A stretch of 39,438 nucleotides of DNA, taken from the NCBI GenBank assembly GCA_026989495.1, contig JALSJE010000134.1, positions 1 through 39,438 on the forward strand. Direction: 5' to 3'. This document shows, piece after piece, positions 16,104-24,473 of the stretch; within the stretch, counting starts at the first letter, position 1; each line of letters opens with the position of its first letter. The DNA is from Gammaproteobacteria bacterium (lineage in GTDB: Bacteria; Pseudomonadota; Gammaproteobacteria; S144-34). Under the pieces are notes generated by a model. That model was not told where the DNA came from and searched no databases. It saw nothing but the letters and a program-made list of their open reading frames with translations. The translations under genes were made by a program, and so were the position numbers.

Positions 16104-17518
16104 CAGGCTGTGCCGCCTCCCGCGCCCGCGGCGACGGCGTCCGCGGCCTGCCGGGGCGAGGCACCCCCCGCGCCGTCGGCCTCGCCCGGGGCGAGCCCCA
16201 CCAGCTCGCCCCGCAGGGAATGGGGCTGGGCGTCGGTGATGCGCACCTCGACGAAGCGGCCGACGAGGCCGGGATCGCCGGGGAAGTTCACCACGCGGTT
16301 GTTCGGGGTGCGCCCGGCCAGCTCCCGCGGGTCGCGCCGCGAGGGGCCCTCGACCAGCACGGTCTGCACGCTGCCCACCATGCGCCGGCTGATCCGGTGG
16401 CCCTGGCGCTCCAGCAGGGCCTGCAGACGCTGGAGCCTCGCCTTCTTCACCGCGGGCGGGAGGGGGTCGTCCATCTCCGCCGCGGGCGTGCCCGGGCGTG
16501 GGCTGTAGACGAAGCTGAAGGAATAGTCGAAGCCGATCTCCTCCACCAGCGCCAGCGTCGCCTCGAAGTCCTCCTCGGTCTCGCCGGGGAAGCCCACGAT
16601 GAAATCGGACGAGATCGTGATGTCGGGGCGGGCCTCCCGCAGCCGGCGGATCACCTCGCGGTACTCGTCCACGGTGTGGCCCCGCTTCATGCGCGCCAGC
16701 ACCCGGTCGGAGCCGCTCTGCACCGGCAGGTGCAGGTGCGGGACCAGCTCGGGCACCGTCGCGTGCACCTCGATCAGGCCGTCGGTCATCTCCAGCGGGT
16801 GGGAGGTGGTGTAGCGCACGCGCCCGATGCCGTCGATGGCGGCCACGTAGGCGATGAGCGTGGCGAGGTCGGCGGTGTCGCCGTCGGCGGTGGGCCCGCG
16901 GTAGGCGTTGACGTTCTGGCCGAGGAGCGTGACCTCGCGCACCCCGCGCTCGGCCAGCGCCGCCACTTCCGCGAGCACGTCCTCGAAGGGGCGGCTCACC
17001 TCCTCGCCGCGGGTGTAGGGCACCACGCAGAAGCTGCAGTACTTGCTGCAGCCCTCCATGACGGAGACGAAGGCGGTGGGGCCGTCGGGGCGCGGCTCCG
17101 GCAGGTGGTCGAACTTCTCCACCTCCGGGAAGGAGACGTCCACCACCGGGCGGCGCTCGGCCTCGAGCCGGCGCAGCATGGCGGGGAGCCGGTGCAGGGT
17201 CTGGGGGCCGAAGACCAGGTCCACGTAGGGGGCACGGCGCAGGATGGCCTCGCCCTCCTGGCTCGCCACGCACCCGCCCACACCGATCACCACCTCCGGG
17301 CGCCCGGCCTTGAAGGCCTTCCACTGCCCGAGCTGGGAGAAGACCTTCTCCTGGGCCTTCTCGCGCACCGAGCAGGTGTTGAGGAGCAGCACGTCGGCCT
17401 CCTCGGGCCGGTCGGTCAGCTCCAGGCCGTGCGCGGCCGCCAGCACGTCCGCCATGCGGGCGGAGTCGTACTCGTTCATCTGGCAGCCGAAGGTGCGGAT
17501 GTAGAGCTTGCGCCCCAT
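16103..17518 (-). CDS. miaB: tRNA-2-methylthio-N6-dimethylallyladenosine synthase MiaB
   Basis: MiaB adds a methylthio group to i6A37 of tRNAs that read U-starting codons, using two iron-sulfur clusters. The 471-residue protein has the auxiliary-cluster cysteines Cys12 ([12 protein letters not shown]), Cys49 ([11 protein letters not shown]) and Cys83 ([11 protein letters not shown]). The radical-SAM motif is CSKYCSFC with Cys157, Cys161 and Cys164. A TRAM domain occupies about 380-445 and an Ala/Gly-rich tail ends the protein. The start [11 protein letters not shown] at 17518 is standard for the family. It leads the miaB-ybeZ-ybeY-corC-lnt operon, with ssb ending 80 bp upstream on the same strand. 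Confidence 0.97.
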   Translation of the reverse strand: MGRKLYIRTFGCQMNEYDSARMADVLAAAHGLELTDRPEEADVLLLNTCSVREKAQEKVFSQLGQWKAFKAGRPEVVIGVGGCVASQEGEAILRRAPYVDLVFGPQTLHRLPAMLRRLEAERRPVVDVSFPEVEKFDHLPEPRPDGPTAFVSVMEGCSKYCSFCVVPYTRGEEVSRPFEDVLAEVAALAERGVREVTLLGQNVNAYRGPTADGDTADLATLIAYVAAIDGIGRVRYTTSHPLEMTDGLIEVHATVPELVPHLHLPVQSGSDRVLARMKRGHTVDEYREVIRRLREARPDITISSDFIVGFPGETEEDFEATLALVEEIGFDYSFSFVYSPRPGTPAAEMDDPLPPAVKKARLQRLQALLERQGHRISRRMVGSVQTVLVEGPSRRDPRELAGRTPNNRVVNFPGDPGLVGRFVEVRITDAQPHSLRGELVGLAPGEADGAGGASPRQAADAVAAGAGGGTA

Positions 17519-17597
17519 GCACGTCCGGGCCGGCGCACGCAGCGCCCACCCCTGCTACGAAGCTACTACAGGGCCGGGCGGCCTTCCAGCCCGCCCG

Positions 17598-18035
17598 TCA
17601 GAAGGGAATGTCGTCATCGAGGTCGTCGGCGGGGGCCGCCGTGCCGGCCTTGGCCGGGGCCGCGGCAGCCGCCGGTGCCGGCTCGGCGGGGGCGGATGCG
17701 CGGCTGTCGAGCATCTGCATGTCGTTGGCCACGATCTCGGTGGTGTAGCGGTCCTGGCCGTCCTGCCCCTGCCACTTGCGGGTCTGGAGGCGCCCCTCCA
17801 CGTACACCCGCGAGCCCTTGCGCAGGTACTCGGCGGCGATCTCGGCCAGCCGCCCGAAGAAGACCACGCGGTGCCACTCGGTGCGCTCCTGGCGCTCGCC
17901 GGTCTGGCGGTCCTGCCAGGTCTCGGTGGTGGCGATGCGGACGTTGGTGATGGCCCGCCCGTCCGGGGTGTAGCGGGTCTCCGGGTCCGCGCCCAGGTTG
18001 CCGATCAGGATGACCTTGTTGACGCCGCGTGCCAT
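17598..18035 (-). CDS. ssb: Single-stranded DNA-binding protein
   Basis: The 145-residue protein opens [23 protein letters not shown], the usual SSB start, followed by an OB fold (about 1-110), a flexible Ala/Pro-rich linker and the acidic tail DDDIPF that recruits repair and replication proteins. It forms tetramers on single-stranded DNA. GGAGG sits just ahead of ATG 18035. The longer frame from 18068 adds residues not found in the family. It is shorter than E. coli SSB (178) because the linker is short. In Pseudomonas ssb lies beside an MFS gene and uvrA. Here a toxin-antitoxin pair and a repeat copy separate them. Confidence 0.97.
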   Translation of the reverse strand: MARGVNKVILIGNLGADPETRYTPDGRAITNVRIATTETWQDRQTGERQERTEWHRVVFFGRLAEIAAEYLRKGSRVYVEGRLQTRKWQGQDGQDRYTTEIVANDMQMLDSRASAPAEPAPAAAAAPAKAGTAAPADDLDDDIPF

Positions 18036-18057
18036 GTCGCCTCCTCCGTCTTTCCCT

Positions 18058-18086
18058 GGAACGCGCATGCGCGCTCCCTGCGTTCC
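18058..18086. promoter_or_regulatory. Inverted repeat upstream of ssb
   Basis: GGAACGC (18058-18064) and GCGTTCC (18080-18086) form a 7-bp inverted repeat with a 15-base gap. The gap itself contains the palindrome GCGCATGCGC. It lies 23 bases upstream of the ssb start in the region shared with the divergent antitoxin gene. It could be an operator, but it does not match the gammaproteobacterial LexA box. Confidence 0.3.
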
Positions 18087-18153
18087 GGGACAATGCTACG
18101 GCTTCCGGCCGGCCTGCGGAAGGGGCGGCAGCCGGCGCGGTCCCGGGATCGCG

Positions 18154-18187
18154 CAGGCATGCTGCCTGTGCTAGCATTGACAGCATG
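18154..18187 (+). promoter_or_regulatory. Likely operator/promoter of the toxin-antitoxin pair
   Basis: CATGCTG (18158-18164) and CAGCATG (18181-18187) form an inverted repeat whose right half overlaps the antitoxin start codon. A second small repeat, CAGGCA/TGCCTG, lies at 18154-18168. Between the halves is TGTGCTAGCAT, which could be an extended -10 element. Ribbon-helix-helix antitoxins commonly repress their own promoter through such sites, so autoregulation is expected. The exact site is inferred. Confidence 0.45.
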
Positions 18188-18448
18188 GCGACCCTGACCA
18201 TCCGCAACGTGCCGGAGGAGGTGCGCGAGCGCCTGCGCCTGCGTGCCGCGCGGGCGGGCCGCAGCATGGAGGCCGAGGTGCGCGCCATCCTCGAGGCCGC
18301 CACCCTGGAGGAGGAGGCCCGTCTCGCTGCCGGCGCCCTCCAGGATTGGGTGGCGGGGCTTTACGGTGGCCGGCCGCCGCAGGGCGCCGCCGACGAGCTC
18401 ATCGCCGAGCGCCGGCGCGCAGCCCGGGAGGAGGCCGGAGGCGCTTGA
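18185..18448 (+). CDS. FitA/VapB-type ribbon-helix-helix antitoxin
   Basis: The 87-residue protein begins MATLTIRNVPEEVRERLRL, a ribbon-helix-helix DNA-binding start close to FitA-like antitoxins, with RAARAGRSMEAEVRAILEAA as the following helices. The C-terminal half (AAGALQDWVAGLYGG to AAREEAGGA) would wrap the toxin. It would neutralise the PIN toxin encoded next and repress the operon. The start ATG 18185 lies in a palindrome. The stop overlaps the toxin start as TTGA. The pair interrupts the ssb-MFS-uvrA neighbourhood known in other gammaproteobacteria, which suggests later acquisition. Confidence 0.88.
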   Translation: MATLTIRNVPEEVRERLRLRAARAGRSMEAEVRAILEAATLEEEARLAAGALQDWVAGLYGGRPPQGAADELIAERRRAAREEAGGA

Positions 18449-18828
18449 TCGCGCTCGACGCCTCGGCGCTGCTCGCCTTCCTTTTCCGGGAGCCGGGCCA
18501 CGAGGCCGTGGCCGACGTGCTCGAGCGGGCCTGCATCAGCACCGTCAACCTGGGCGAGGTGCTCGGCCGCTTCGCCCGCGACGGTCACGACCCTGTGCAG
18601 GTGCTGTCGCGCCTGCGCGCCAGCCCCCTGGAGATCGTGCCCTTCCTCGCCGAGCACGCGGCATTCTCTGCCGCGATCCTGCCCCGCACCCGGCACCTGG
18701 GTCTCGCCCTGGGCGATCGCGCCTGCCTCGCCCTGGCGCTGGCGCGCGGGATCCCGGCCTGGACCGCCGACCGCGCCTGGACGGCGCTCGACCTCGGCAT
18801 CTCCGTCCATTGCATCCGGAAACTCTGA
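18445..18828 (+). CDS. VapC/FitB-type PIN-domain toxin ribonuclease
   Basis: The 127-residue PIN protein has the four acidic active-site residues: Asp5 (IALDASALLAFL), Glu38 (STVNLGEVLGRF), Asp91 (LALGDRACLALA) and Asp109 (WTADRAW). Such toxins cut specific RNAs, often tRNA or rRNA, with Mg2+. The start is TTG at 18445, with GGAGG upstream and a four-base overlap with the antitoxin stop. The family begins at this point with (M/L)IALD. The last three residues and the stop codon are encoded by the edge of repeat copy C, so the repeat abuts or has replaced the original gene end. The active site is intact, so the toxin is probably functional. Confidence 0.9.
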   Translation: MIALDASALLAFLFREPGHEAVADVLERACISTVNLGEVLGRFARDGHDPVQVLSRLRASPLEIVPFLAEHAAFSAAILPRTRHLGLALGDRACLALALARGIPAWTADRAWTALDLGISVHCIRKL

Positions 18829-18984
18829 TCAATCCGCTGCGCGGATTGATCAGCGCGATGGCGCTTCGCGGTCCATTTCGATTTTTCGTCCCATTGTCAT
18901 GCACTTCCCTGTGCATGGGCCCTCCCGCGGCCGTCCCTGGCCGCGGGGAAGCCCTGAAAAATCAAGATCTTTCAGGGCTTCCAT
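18816..18984 (-). repeat. Four-hairpin intergenic repeat, copy C (complete)
   Basis: This is a complete 169-bp copy, inverted relative to copies A and B. Top-strand coordinates are: 13-bp perfect stem at 18825-18837/18841-18853 (loop TGC); CATGCAC/GTGCATG stem at 18898-18904/18911-18917; perfect GC stem CCGCGGCC/GGCCGCGG at 18925-18932/18939-18946; and a 17-position stem at 18947-18963/18966-18982 with a single non-Watson-Crick pair. It fills the gap between the convergent vapC-type and MFS genes, and the toxin stop codon lies inside it. CATCCG is found at both edges (18813-18818 and 18982-18987), which could be a target duplication or chance. Confidence 0.93.
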
Positions 18985-19007
18985 CCGCTGAGGAGATGCG
19001 CCGGGCC

Positions 19008-20399
19008 TCATGGGGAATCGCCGCCGGCGACCGCCCGCAGGGCCGCGCGGTCGAGGGCGGCGGGGTCCACCTTGAGGTAGGCCACGCCCTCCTCCGGCAC
19101 CACCACGGCCTCGGCCACCCCCCGCACGGCGGTCAGCCGCATGGCGAGCCGGCGTGCCGCCTCCGGCCCGTCCACCGCGACCCGCACCACCTCGCTCGAA
19201 AGGTAGCGGGGCGCGCGCATGGTCCAGGCCACCAGGAACCACAGGGCCGCGAGCAGCGCCCCGGCGAGGAAGACCCCCTCCGGTCCCCAGTGGCGCTGGG
19301 CGAGCCCGCCCATGACGCCGCCCAGGAAGGCGCCGAAGAACTGGCTGCTGGAGAAGGCCCCCATGGCCGAGCCCTTGGCCTGGGGCGGGGCCATGCGCGA
19401 GACCAGCGAGGGGAGCGTGGCCTCCAGCATGTTGAAGGCGGCGAAGTAGACCACCAGCATCAGGCCCACGCCCAGCAGCCCTTCGCGGTATTCGGCGAGC
19501 CCCACCAGCGAGAGCGCCAGCACGAGCACGCTGCCCGTCAGCACCTGCCGCATGCGCCGTCCCCGCTCGGCCAGGATGACGAAGGGCACCATGAGGGCTA
19601 CGGAGACGACGAGCACCACGGCGTAGAGGGCTGCATGCTGGTGGGTCGGGAGCCCGAGGCTGTCGCGCAGCTCGAGCGGCAGCGCCACAAAGACTGAGGT
19701 CTGGATGGCATGCAGGCACAGCACGCCGACGTCCAGGCGCAGGAGCTGGCCGTCGGCGAGCACGAGCCTGAGCTGCGCGGGCACCGGTTCTGCGTCGCGG
19801 TGCACGGTCGAGCGCACCGGCTGCGGCACCACCCACGCGAGCACCCCGATGCCCGCGAGCGCGAGCCCGGCCGTGAGCCAGAATATGCCGCGCACCCCGA
19901 TCCAGGCCTCCAGCACGGGACCCGCCACCAGCGAGGCCATGAAGGCCGCGCCGATGGAGACCCCGATCATGGCCATGGCCTTGGTGCGGTGCTCCTCGCG
20001 GGTGAGGTCGGCGGCGAGCGCCATGACGGCGGCGGCGATGGCGCCGGCCCCCTGCAGGGCCCGGCCCAGGATCACGCCCCCCATGGAGTCGGCCAGCGCG
20101 GCCACCACGCTGCCGGCGGCGAACACCAGGAGCCCCCCCACGATCACGGGCTTGCGGCCGATATGGTCGGACAGCAGCCCGAAGGGGATCTGGAGCAGGG
20201 CCTGGGTGAGCCCGTAGGCCCCGATGGCCAGCCCCACGAGCTCCGGGCGGAAGCCCTCCAGGGTCTCGGCGTAGAGGGCGAAGACGGGCAGGATCAGGAA
20301 CAGCCCCAGCATCCGCAGGGCGTAGATCGCCCCCAGGCCGAGGGCCGCCCGCCGCTCGACGGGCGTCATGCCGTCGTTGCCGCGCCCCTTTCCGCGCAC
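19008..20399 (-). CDS. MFS transporter with C-terminal YAM-like domain (YajR type)
   Basis: The 463-residue protein has about 12 hydrophobic helices and the MFS motif [12 protein letters not shown] (74-84). It is followed by a soluble C-terminal domain (about 397-463) with a ferredoxin-like pattern ([40 protein letters not shown]). This matches E. coli YajR, whose YAM domain follows the transporter. The substrate is unknown, and drug efflux is the usual guess. The start is taken as GTG 20399 because AGGAG lies six bases upstream. ATG 20369 is an alternative. It diverges from uvrA with 69 bp between starts, the same partnership as in Pseudomonas. Confidence 0.88.
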   Translation of the reverse strand: MRGKGRGNDGMTPVERRAALGLGAIYALRMLGLFLILPVFALYAETLEGFRPELVGLAIGAYGLTQALLQIPFGLLSDHIGRKPVIVGGLLVFAAGSVVAALADSMGGVILGRALQGAGAIAAAVMALAADLTREEHRTKAMAMIGVSIGAAFMASLVAGPVLEAWIGVRGIFWLTAGLALAGIGVLAWVVPQPVRSTVHRDAEPVPAQLRLVLADGQLLRLDVGVLCLHAIQTSVFVALPLELRDSLGLPTHQHAALYAVVLVVSVALMVPFVILAERGRRMRQVLTGSVLVLALSLVGLAEYREGLLGVGLMLVVYFAAFNMLEATLPSLVSRMAPPQAKGSAMGAFSSSQFFGAFLGGVMGGLAQRHWGPEGVFLAGALLAALWFLVAWTMRAPRYLSSEVVRVAVDGPEAARRLAMRLTAVRGVAEAVVVPEEGVAYLKVDPAALDRAALRAVAGGDSP

Positions 20400-20411
20400 C
20401 TGGAGCTCCTC

Positions 20412-20440
20412 TGCCGCGTGTCAGAAAAGGGCGCTATAGT
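20412..20440 (+). promoter_or_regulatory. uvrA: Possible uvrA promoter
   Basis: TATAGT (20435-20440) is a good -10 candidate 29 bp before the uvrA start codon. The -35 region (20412-20417, TGCCGC) is poor. The CTG-N10-CAG pattern of the E. coli LexA box was not seen, so SOS control of uvrA is not supported here by eye. Confidence 0.35.
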
Positions 20441-20468
20441 AGAACGTTCGCCACCGGCCACCAAGACG

Positions 20469-23315
20469 ATGGATCAGATCCGCATCCGCGGGGCGCGCAC
20501 CCACACCCTGCGCGACATCGACCTGGACCTGCCCCGGGACCGGCTCATCGTGATCACCGGCCCCTCCGGGTCCGGGAAGAGCTCGCTCGCCTTCGACACC
20601 CTCTACGCCGAGGGCCAGCGGCGCTACGTGGAGTCGCTCTCCACCTATGCGCGCCAGTTCCTCTCGGTCATGGACAAGCCCGACGTGGACCACATCGAGG
20701 GGCTCTCGCCGGCCATCGCCATCGAGCAGCGCGCCGCGGCCCACAACCCCCGTTCCACCGTGGGCACGGTGACCGAGATCCACGACCACCTGCGCCTGCT
20801 CTACGCCCGCGCCGGCACGCCCCATTGCCCCACCCACGGCACCCCTCTCGAAGCCTACACGGTCAGCCAGATGGTGGACCGGGTGCTGGCGCTGCCCGAG
20901 GGCTCCCGCATCCTCGTGCTCGCCCCATTGGTCGCGGGCCGCCGCGGCGAGCATGCCGCGCTCCTGGAGCAGCTCCGGGGCCAGGGCTTCGTGCGCGTGC
21001 GCATCGACGGCACGGTCCACGAGCTCGACGAGCTCCCGCCCCTGGATCCGAAGCACCGCCACGAGATCGAGGCCGTGGTGGACCGGCTGCGGGTGCGGCC
21101 GCAAGCCGCGGCGCGGCTGGCCGAGTCCATCGAGACGGCCCTGCACCTCTCGGAAGGAACGGTGCGCGTGGCCTTCATGGACGAGCCCGAGCGCGAGCCG
21201 CTCCTCATGTCGGCCCGCTTCGCCTGCCCCGCATGCGGCTGGAGCGTGCCGGCGCTGGAGCCGCGGCTGTTCTCCTTCAACAACCCCGAGGGGGCCTGCC
21301 CGCGCTGCGGCGGTCTCGGCGTGGAGGAGTTCTTCGACCCGGACAAGGTCGTGGCGCACCCGGAGCTCAGCCTCGCCGGCGGGGCCGTGCGCGGCTGGGA
21401 CCGGCGCAACGCCTGGTACTTCCAGATGCTGCGCTCGCTCGCCGAGCACTACGGCTTCGACGTCGAGGCCCCCTTCGAGCGCCTGCCCGAGCGCATCCGC
21501 CGGGTCATCCTCTACGGCAGCGGCGAGGAGGTCATCGCCTTCCGTTACCTCGACGACCGCGGCGGGCACATCAAGCGCCACCCGTTCGAGGGCGTCATCC
21601 CCAACCTGGAGCGGCGCTGGCGCGAGACCCAGTCCCAGACCGTGCGCGAGCAGCTCGCCCGCTACCGCTCGCAGCGCGCCTGCCCCGAGTGTGGCGGCGC
21701 GCGTCTCAACGAGGCCGCCCGCAGCGTGCGCATCGGCGGGCTCACCCTCCCGGGGCTCACGGCGCTGCCCATCGGCCGTGCGCTGGAGACGCTCGCGGCG
21801 CTGCGCCTGCCGGGTCGCCGCGGCGAAATCGCCGAGCGCATACTGGAGGAGGTGCGCCGCCGGCTCGGCTTCCTGGTGGACGTGGGCCTCGACTACCTCA
21901 CGCTCGACCGCCCCACCGACACCCTCTCCGGCGGCGAGGCCCAGCGCATCCGGCTGGCCGGCCAGATCGGCGCCGGGCTGGTGGGGGTGATGTACGTGCT
22001 CGACGAGCCCTCCATCGGGCTGCACGCGCGCGACAACGCCCGCCTGCTGGAGACCCTGCGGCGGCTGCGCGACCAGGGCAACACCGTGATCGTGGTCGAG
22101 CACGACGAGGCGGCGATCCGCGCCGCCGACCATGTGGTGGACATGGGCCCGGGGGCAGGCATCCACGGCGGGCGGGTGGTGGCGCAGGGCACGCCCGGCG
22201 AGATCGCCGCCCATCCGGACTCCCTCACGGGCCAGTACCTCTCGGGCCGGCGCGCCATCCCGGTGCCCGCGCGCCGGCGCGCCCCGGAGCCTGCGCGGAT
22301 GCTGCGCCTGCGCGGGGCGCGCGGCAACAACCTCAAGGGCATCGACGTGGAGTTCCCCCTGGGCCTCATCACCTGCGTCACGGGGGTCTCGGGCTCGGGC
22401 AAGTCCACCCTCGTGGTGGACACCCTCTACCGCCACTGCGCGCGCGTCCTCAACCGCGCGCGCGAGGCCGAGCCCGCGCCGGTGGAGGCCATCGAGGGGC
22501 TCGAGCACCTCGACCGCGTGATCGACATCGACCAGAGCCCCATCGGCCGCACCCCGCGCTCCAACCCCGCCACCTACACCGGCCTCTTCACCCTCATCCG
22601 CGACCTCTTCGCCGCCACGCCCGAGGCACGCGCGCGCGGCTACGGCCCGGGGCGCTTCAGCTTCAACGTGCGCGGCGGCCGCTGCGAGGCCTGCCAGGGC
22701 GAAGGCCTGGTGCGGGTGGAGATGCACTTCCTCCCGGACATGTACGTCACCTGCGACGTGTGCCAGGGGCGCCGCTACGAGCGGGAGACCCTGGAGGTGC
22801 GTTACAAGGGGCGCAACATCCACGAGGTGCTTGAGATGACGGTGGAGGAGGCGCTCGGCTTCTTCCACGCCGTCCCGGCACTCAGGCGCAAGCTCGAGAT
22901 CCTGCAGGAGGTGGGCCTGGGCTACATTCGCCTCGGCCAGAGCGCCACCACGCTGTCCGGTGGCGAGGCCCAGCGTCTCAAGCTCGCCCGCGAGCTCGCC
23001 AAGCGCGACACCGGCCGCACCCTCTACATCCTCGACGAGCCCACCACGGGCCTGCACTTCGCCGACGTGGAGCAGCTCCTCGCCGTGCTCGCGCGACTGC
23101 GGGACCACGGCAACACCATCGTGGTCATCGAGCACAACCTGGAGGTGGTCAAGACCGCCGACTGGGTCATCGACCTCGGCCCGGAAGGGGGCGATTCCGG
23201 CGGCGAGCTGGTCGCCGCCGGCCCGCCCGAGGCCGTCGCCGCCTGCCCGAGCTCGCACACCGGCCGTTTCCTCGCCCCCCTGCTCGCGCGCGCCCGCGCC
23301 GCCGCGGCCGGCTAG
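20469..23315 (+). CDS. uvrA: Excinuclease ABC subunit A
   Basis: UvrA finds DNA damage and loads UvrB in nucleotide excision repair. The 948-residue protein matches the family length (E. coli 940). It has two ABC ATPase modules: the first Walker A is GPSGSGKS at 31-38 and the second is GVSGSGKST in [20 protein letters not shown]. Signature sequences are [12 protein letters not shown] and [12 protein letters not shown], with Walker [10 protein letters not shown] and LDEPTTGLH. Two zinc modules are seen: CPACGW with CPRCGG, and CEACQGEG with [11 protein letters not shown] 20469 gives the family start [17 protein letters not shown]. The frame is open further upstream but that part is antisense to the MFS gene. 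Repeat copy D lies downstream. Confidence 0.98.
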   Translation: MDQIRIRGARTHTLRDIDLDLPRDRLIVITGPSGSGKSSLAFDTLYAEGQRRYVESLSTYARQFLSVMDKPDVDHIEGLSPAIAIEQRAAAHNPRSTVGTVTEIHDHLRLLYARAGTPHCPTHGTPLEAYTVSQMVDRVLALPEGSRILVLAPLVAGRRGEHAALLEQLRGQGFVRVRIDGTVHELDELPPLDPKHRHEIEAVVDRLRVRPQAAARLAESIETALHLSEGTVRVAFMDEPEREPLLMSARFACPACGWSVPALEPRLFSFNNPEGACPRCGGLGVEEFFDPDKVVAHPELSLAGGAVRGWDRRNAWYFQMLRSLAEHYGFDVEAPFERLPERIRRVILYGSGEEVIAFRYLDDRGGHIKRHPFEGVIPNLERRWRETQSQTVREQLARYRSQRACPECGGARLNEAARSVRIGGLTLPGLTALPIGRALETLAALRLPGRRGEIAERILEEVRRRLGFLVDVGLDYLTLDRPTDTLSGGEAQRIRLAGQIGAGLVGVMYVLDEPSIGLHARDNARLLETLRRLRDQGNTVIVVEHDEAAIRAADHVVDMGPGAGIHGGRVVAQGTPGEIAAHPDSLTGQYLSGRRAIPVPARRRAPEPARMLRLRGARGNNLKGIDVEFPLGLITCVTGVSGSGKSTLVVDTLYRHCARVLNRAREAEPAPVEAIEGLEHLDRVIDIDQSPIGRTPRSNPATYTGLFTLIRDLFAATPEARARGYGPGRFSFNVRGGRCEACQGEGLVRVEMHFLPDMYVTCDVCQGRRYERETLEVRYKGRNIHEVLEMTVEEALGFFHAVPALRRKLEILQEVGLGYIRLGQSATTLSGGEAQRLKLARELAKRDTGRTLYILDEPTTGLHFADVEQLLAVLARLRDHGNTIVVIEHNLEVVKTADWVIDLGPEGGDSGGELVAAGPPEAVAACPSSHTGRFLAPLLARARAAAAG

Positions 23316-23454
23316 CCGCGGCCGGCCAGCCCGGGAAAGGGCGCCGCATCCTTGCCGCAACGTCAGGCCGGCAGGGCCCCTGAGTCGAACGCCACGAGGA
23401 GGTGGACTCCCACGAAAACGAGAGAAAAGCCTGAAAATGGCTCGGAACTCTGAT
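23316..23454. other. Spacer between uvrA and repeat copy D
   Basis: No gene is seen. The uvrA end carries GCCGCGGCCGGC twice in tandem around the stop codon (about 23301-23326). Just before repeat D the sequence GGAACTCTGAT is followed by GGAAACTCTGAT, a near-perfect tandem copy of the repeat's own end. Confidence 0.5.
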
Positions 23455-23619
23455 GGAAACTCTGATCAATCCGCCGCGCGGATTGATCAGCGCGAGGCGC
23501 TTCGCGGTCTATTCGATTTTTCTCCAAGTTGTCATGCACTTCCATGTGCATGAACCGACCCGCAGCCGTCCCTGGCCGCGGGGAAGGGCTGAAAAATCGC
23601 GATTCTTCAGCTCTTCCAC
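23455..23619 (-). repeat. Four-hairpin intergenic repeat, copy D (complete, most diverged)
   Basis: This copy of about 165 bp has the same orientation as copy C. The 13-bp stem is perfect (23462-23474/23478-23490, loop CGC). The 17-position outer stem (23582-23598/23601-23617) differs from copy C at two adjacent pairs, where C-G, C-G has become G-T, G-C on the top strand, so pairing is kept despite sequence change. The GC stem has one G-T or A-C pair and the CATGCAC stem is intact with loop ATGGAA on the minus strand, as in copy A. It fills the gap between convergent uvrA and the first PEP-CTERM gene. Confidence 0.92.
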
Positions 23620-23666
23620 GAGTAATTGCAACTGCCGCGAGGCGACACGCCGGCCCCACGACGTCC

Positions 23667-24236
23667 TCAGATCCGAGGCTTGCGGTGCTGGAAAACACCC
23701 AGCCCAACCAAACCCAACCCTAGCAGGGCGGCCATGGCCGGTTCCGGCACGCCGTGGACCGGTCCCGAGGGAGGCGTCCCAAGCGTGATCTGGTAATCAT
23801 AGACTCCATCGGCACCAGGGCCACCGGAGGCGTAGGACCACACCTGCACGGTGTAATAGCCGGTGTTGGGAAGCGCGAAGCCGCTGAGTTGCGCGTCCCA
23901 CCACGGACCCTCGTATCCGGGGAACTCGTCGATCTCATCGTCCGCCATGGCCAGGAAAGTGAGGCTCGCAGTATCGGTCCCCATACCGAAATAGAGGTAA
24001 AGCGCGGGATCCAGCGACGCCTCCAGACGATTGACCGTGAGCGTAATGATGTCGCCGGCATTCCCGTAGAACCACCAGAAATCGTCATTCGGGGATCCAG
24101 TTGGAGACGGCTCCGAAACCTGCCCGAAGAACGTGACGTCCTCGACCAGCTCTCCCTCGTAGGAAGCGATGGGCACTGCCGAGGCCGTCCCCGCAAACAG
24201 CATCGACGCCAACAGCAAGAGCCAGCCTTTTCCCAT
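23667..24236 (-). CDS. PEP-CTERM exported protein with PPC-like beta-sandwich domain
   Basis: The 189-residue protein has a signal peptide (MGKGWLLLLASMLFAGTASA, cleavage about residue 20). Its middle region resembles the bacterial pre-peptidase C-terminal beta-sandwich: DDFWWFYGNAGDIITLTVN, then LDPALYLYFG, ADDEIDEF and LPNTGYYTVQVWSY. The C-terminus is a PEP-CTERM sorting signal: VPEP at 163, a hydrophobic helix, then basic HRKPR. Exosortase would cleave it during export, probably to the surface or the polysaccharide matrix. ATG 24236 is chosen over an upstream start because AAGGAGGGG lies just ahead and a signal peptide begins there. Base composition is visibly less GC-rich than in the neighbours. 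A sigma-54 promoter lies 40-55 bases upstream. Confidence 0.9.
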   Translation of the reverse strand: MGKGWLLLLASMLFAGTASAVPIASYEGELVEDVTFFGQVSEPSPTGSPNDDFWWFYGNAGDIITLTVNRLEASLDPALYLYFGMGTDTASLTFLAMADDEIDEFPGYEGPWWDAQLSGFALPNTGYYTVQVWSYASGGPGADGVYDYQITLGTPPSGPVHGVPEPAMAALLGLGLVGLGVFQHRKPRI

Positions 24237-24276
24237 CTTCCCCTCCTTGCCTCGTCCAATACCCGACCTGCGGATA

Positions 24277-24291
24277 GCAAGCTCCACGCCA
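24277..24291 (-). promoter_or_regulatory. Sigma-54 (-24/-12) promoter of the first PEP-CTERM gene
   Basis: On the minus strand the site reads TGGCGTG-GAGC-TTGC, preceded by T and followed by T. It fits the RpoN consensus TGGCACG-N4-TTGCW with the required ten bases between GG and GC. Transcription would start near 24265, leaving a leader of about 29 bases that contains the strong ribosome binding site. An activator of the NtrC type would be needed. Confidence 0.7.
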
Positions 24292-24340
24292 AACTACAAG
24301 TTATTGTTCATAAACATATTCTCTGCCCTTCTCCCTGCAA

Positions 24341-24371
24341 AACTTAAAAAAACTGCGACAGCCTTCGCGCA
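24341..24371 (-). terminator. DUF62 gene terminator or upstream activator region of the PEP-CTERM gene
   Basis: On the minus strand GCGA-AGGCTG-TCGC is followed directly by AG and seven T (24352-24346). This is consistent with a weak intrinsic terminator about 100 bases after the SAM hydrolase stop. The block AGGCTGTC-N4-TTTTTTT-AAGTTT closely resembles one upstream of the second PEP-CTERM gene, so it may instead, or also, be a regulator-binding site. Confidence 0.4.
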
Positions 24372-24473
24372 TTCCTGGCGCCCGTCCGGCCCGGATGCGC
24401 GCCGCCCTTTCGATCGGCCTCCGCGCGTGCGCGGTCCGGCGTCGTTTGGACTGCGAAGGTGAAGGCCGGGCGC

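Noticed and set aside
20425-20468. SOS (LexA) box ahead of uvrA
   Set aside because: No CTG-N10-CAG arrangement is present between the MFS and uvrA starts.
20421-23360. A 979-codon open frame on the minus strand opposite uvrA
   Set aside because: It is fully antisense to a complete UvrA, has no family similarity, and is rich in Ala, Gly, His and Glu as expected from the complement of GC-rich codons.
1-23619. CRISPR array made of the repeated palindromes
   Set aside because: Copies are 3.7 to 15 kb apart, lie in both orientations, are far longer than CRISPR repeats, and no cas gene is present.
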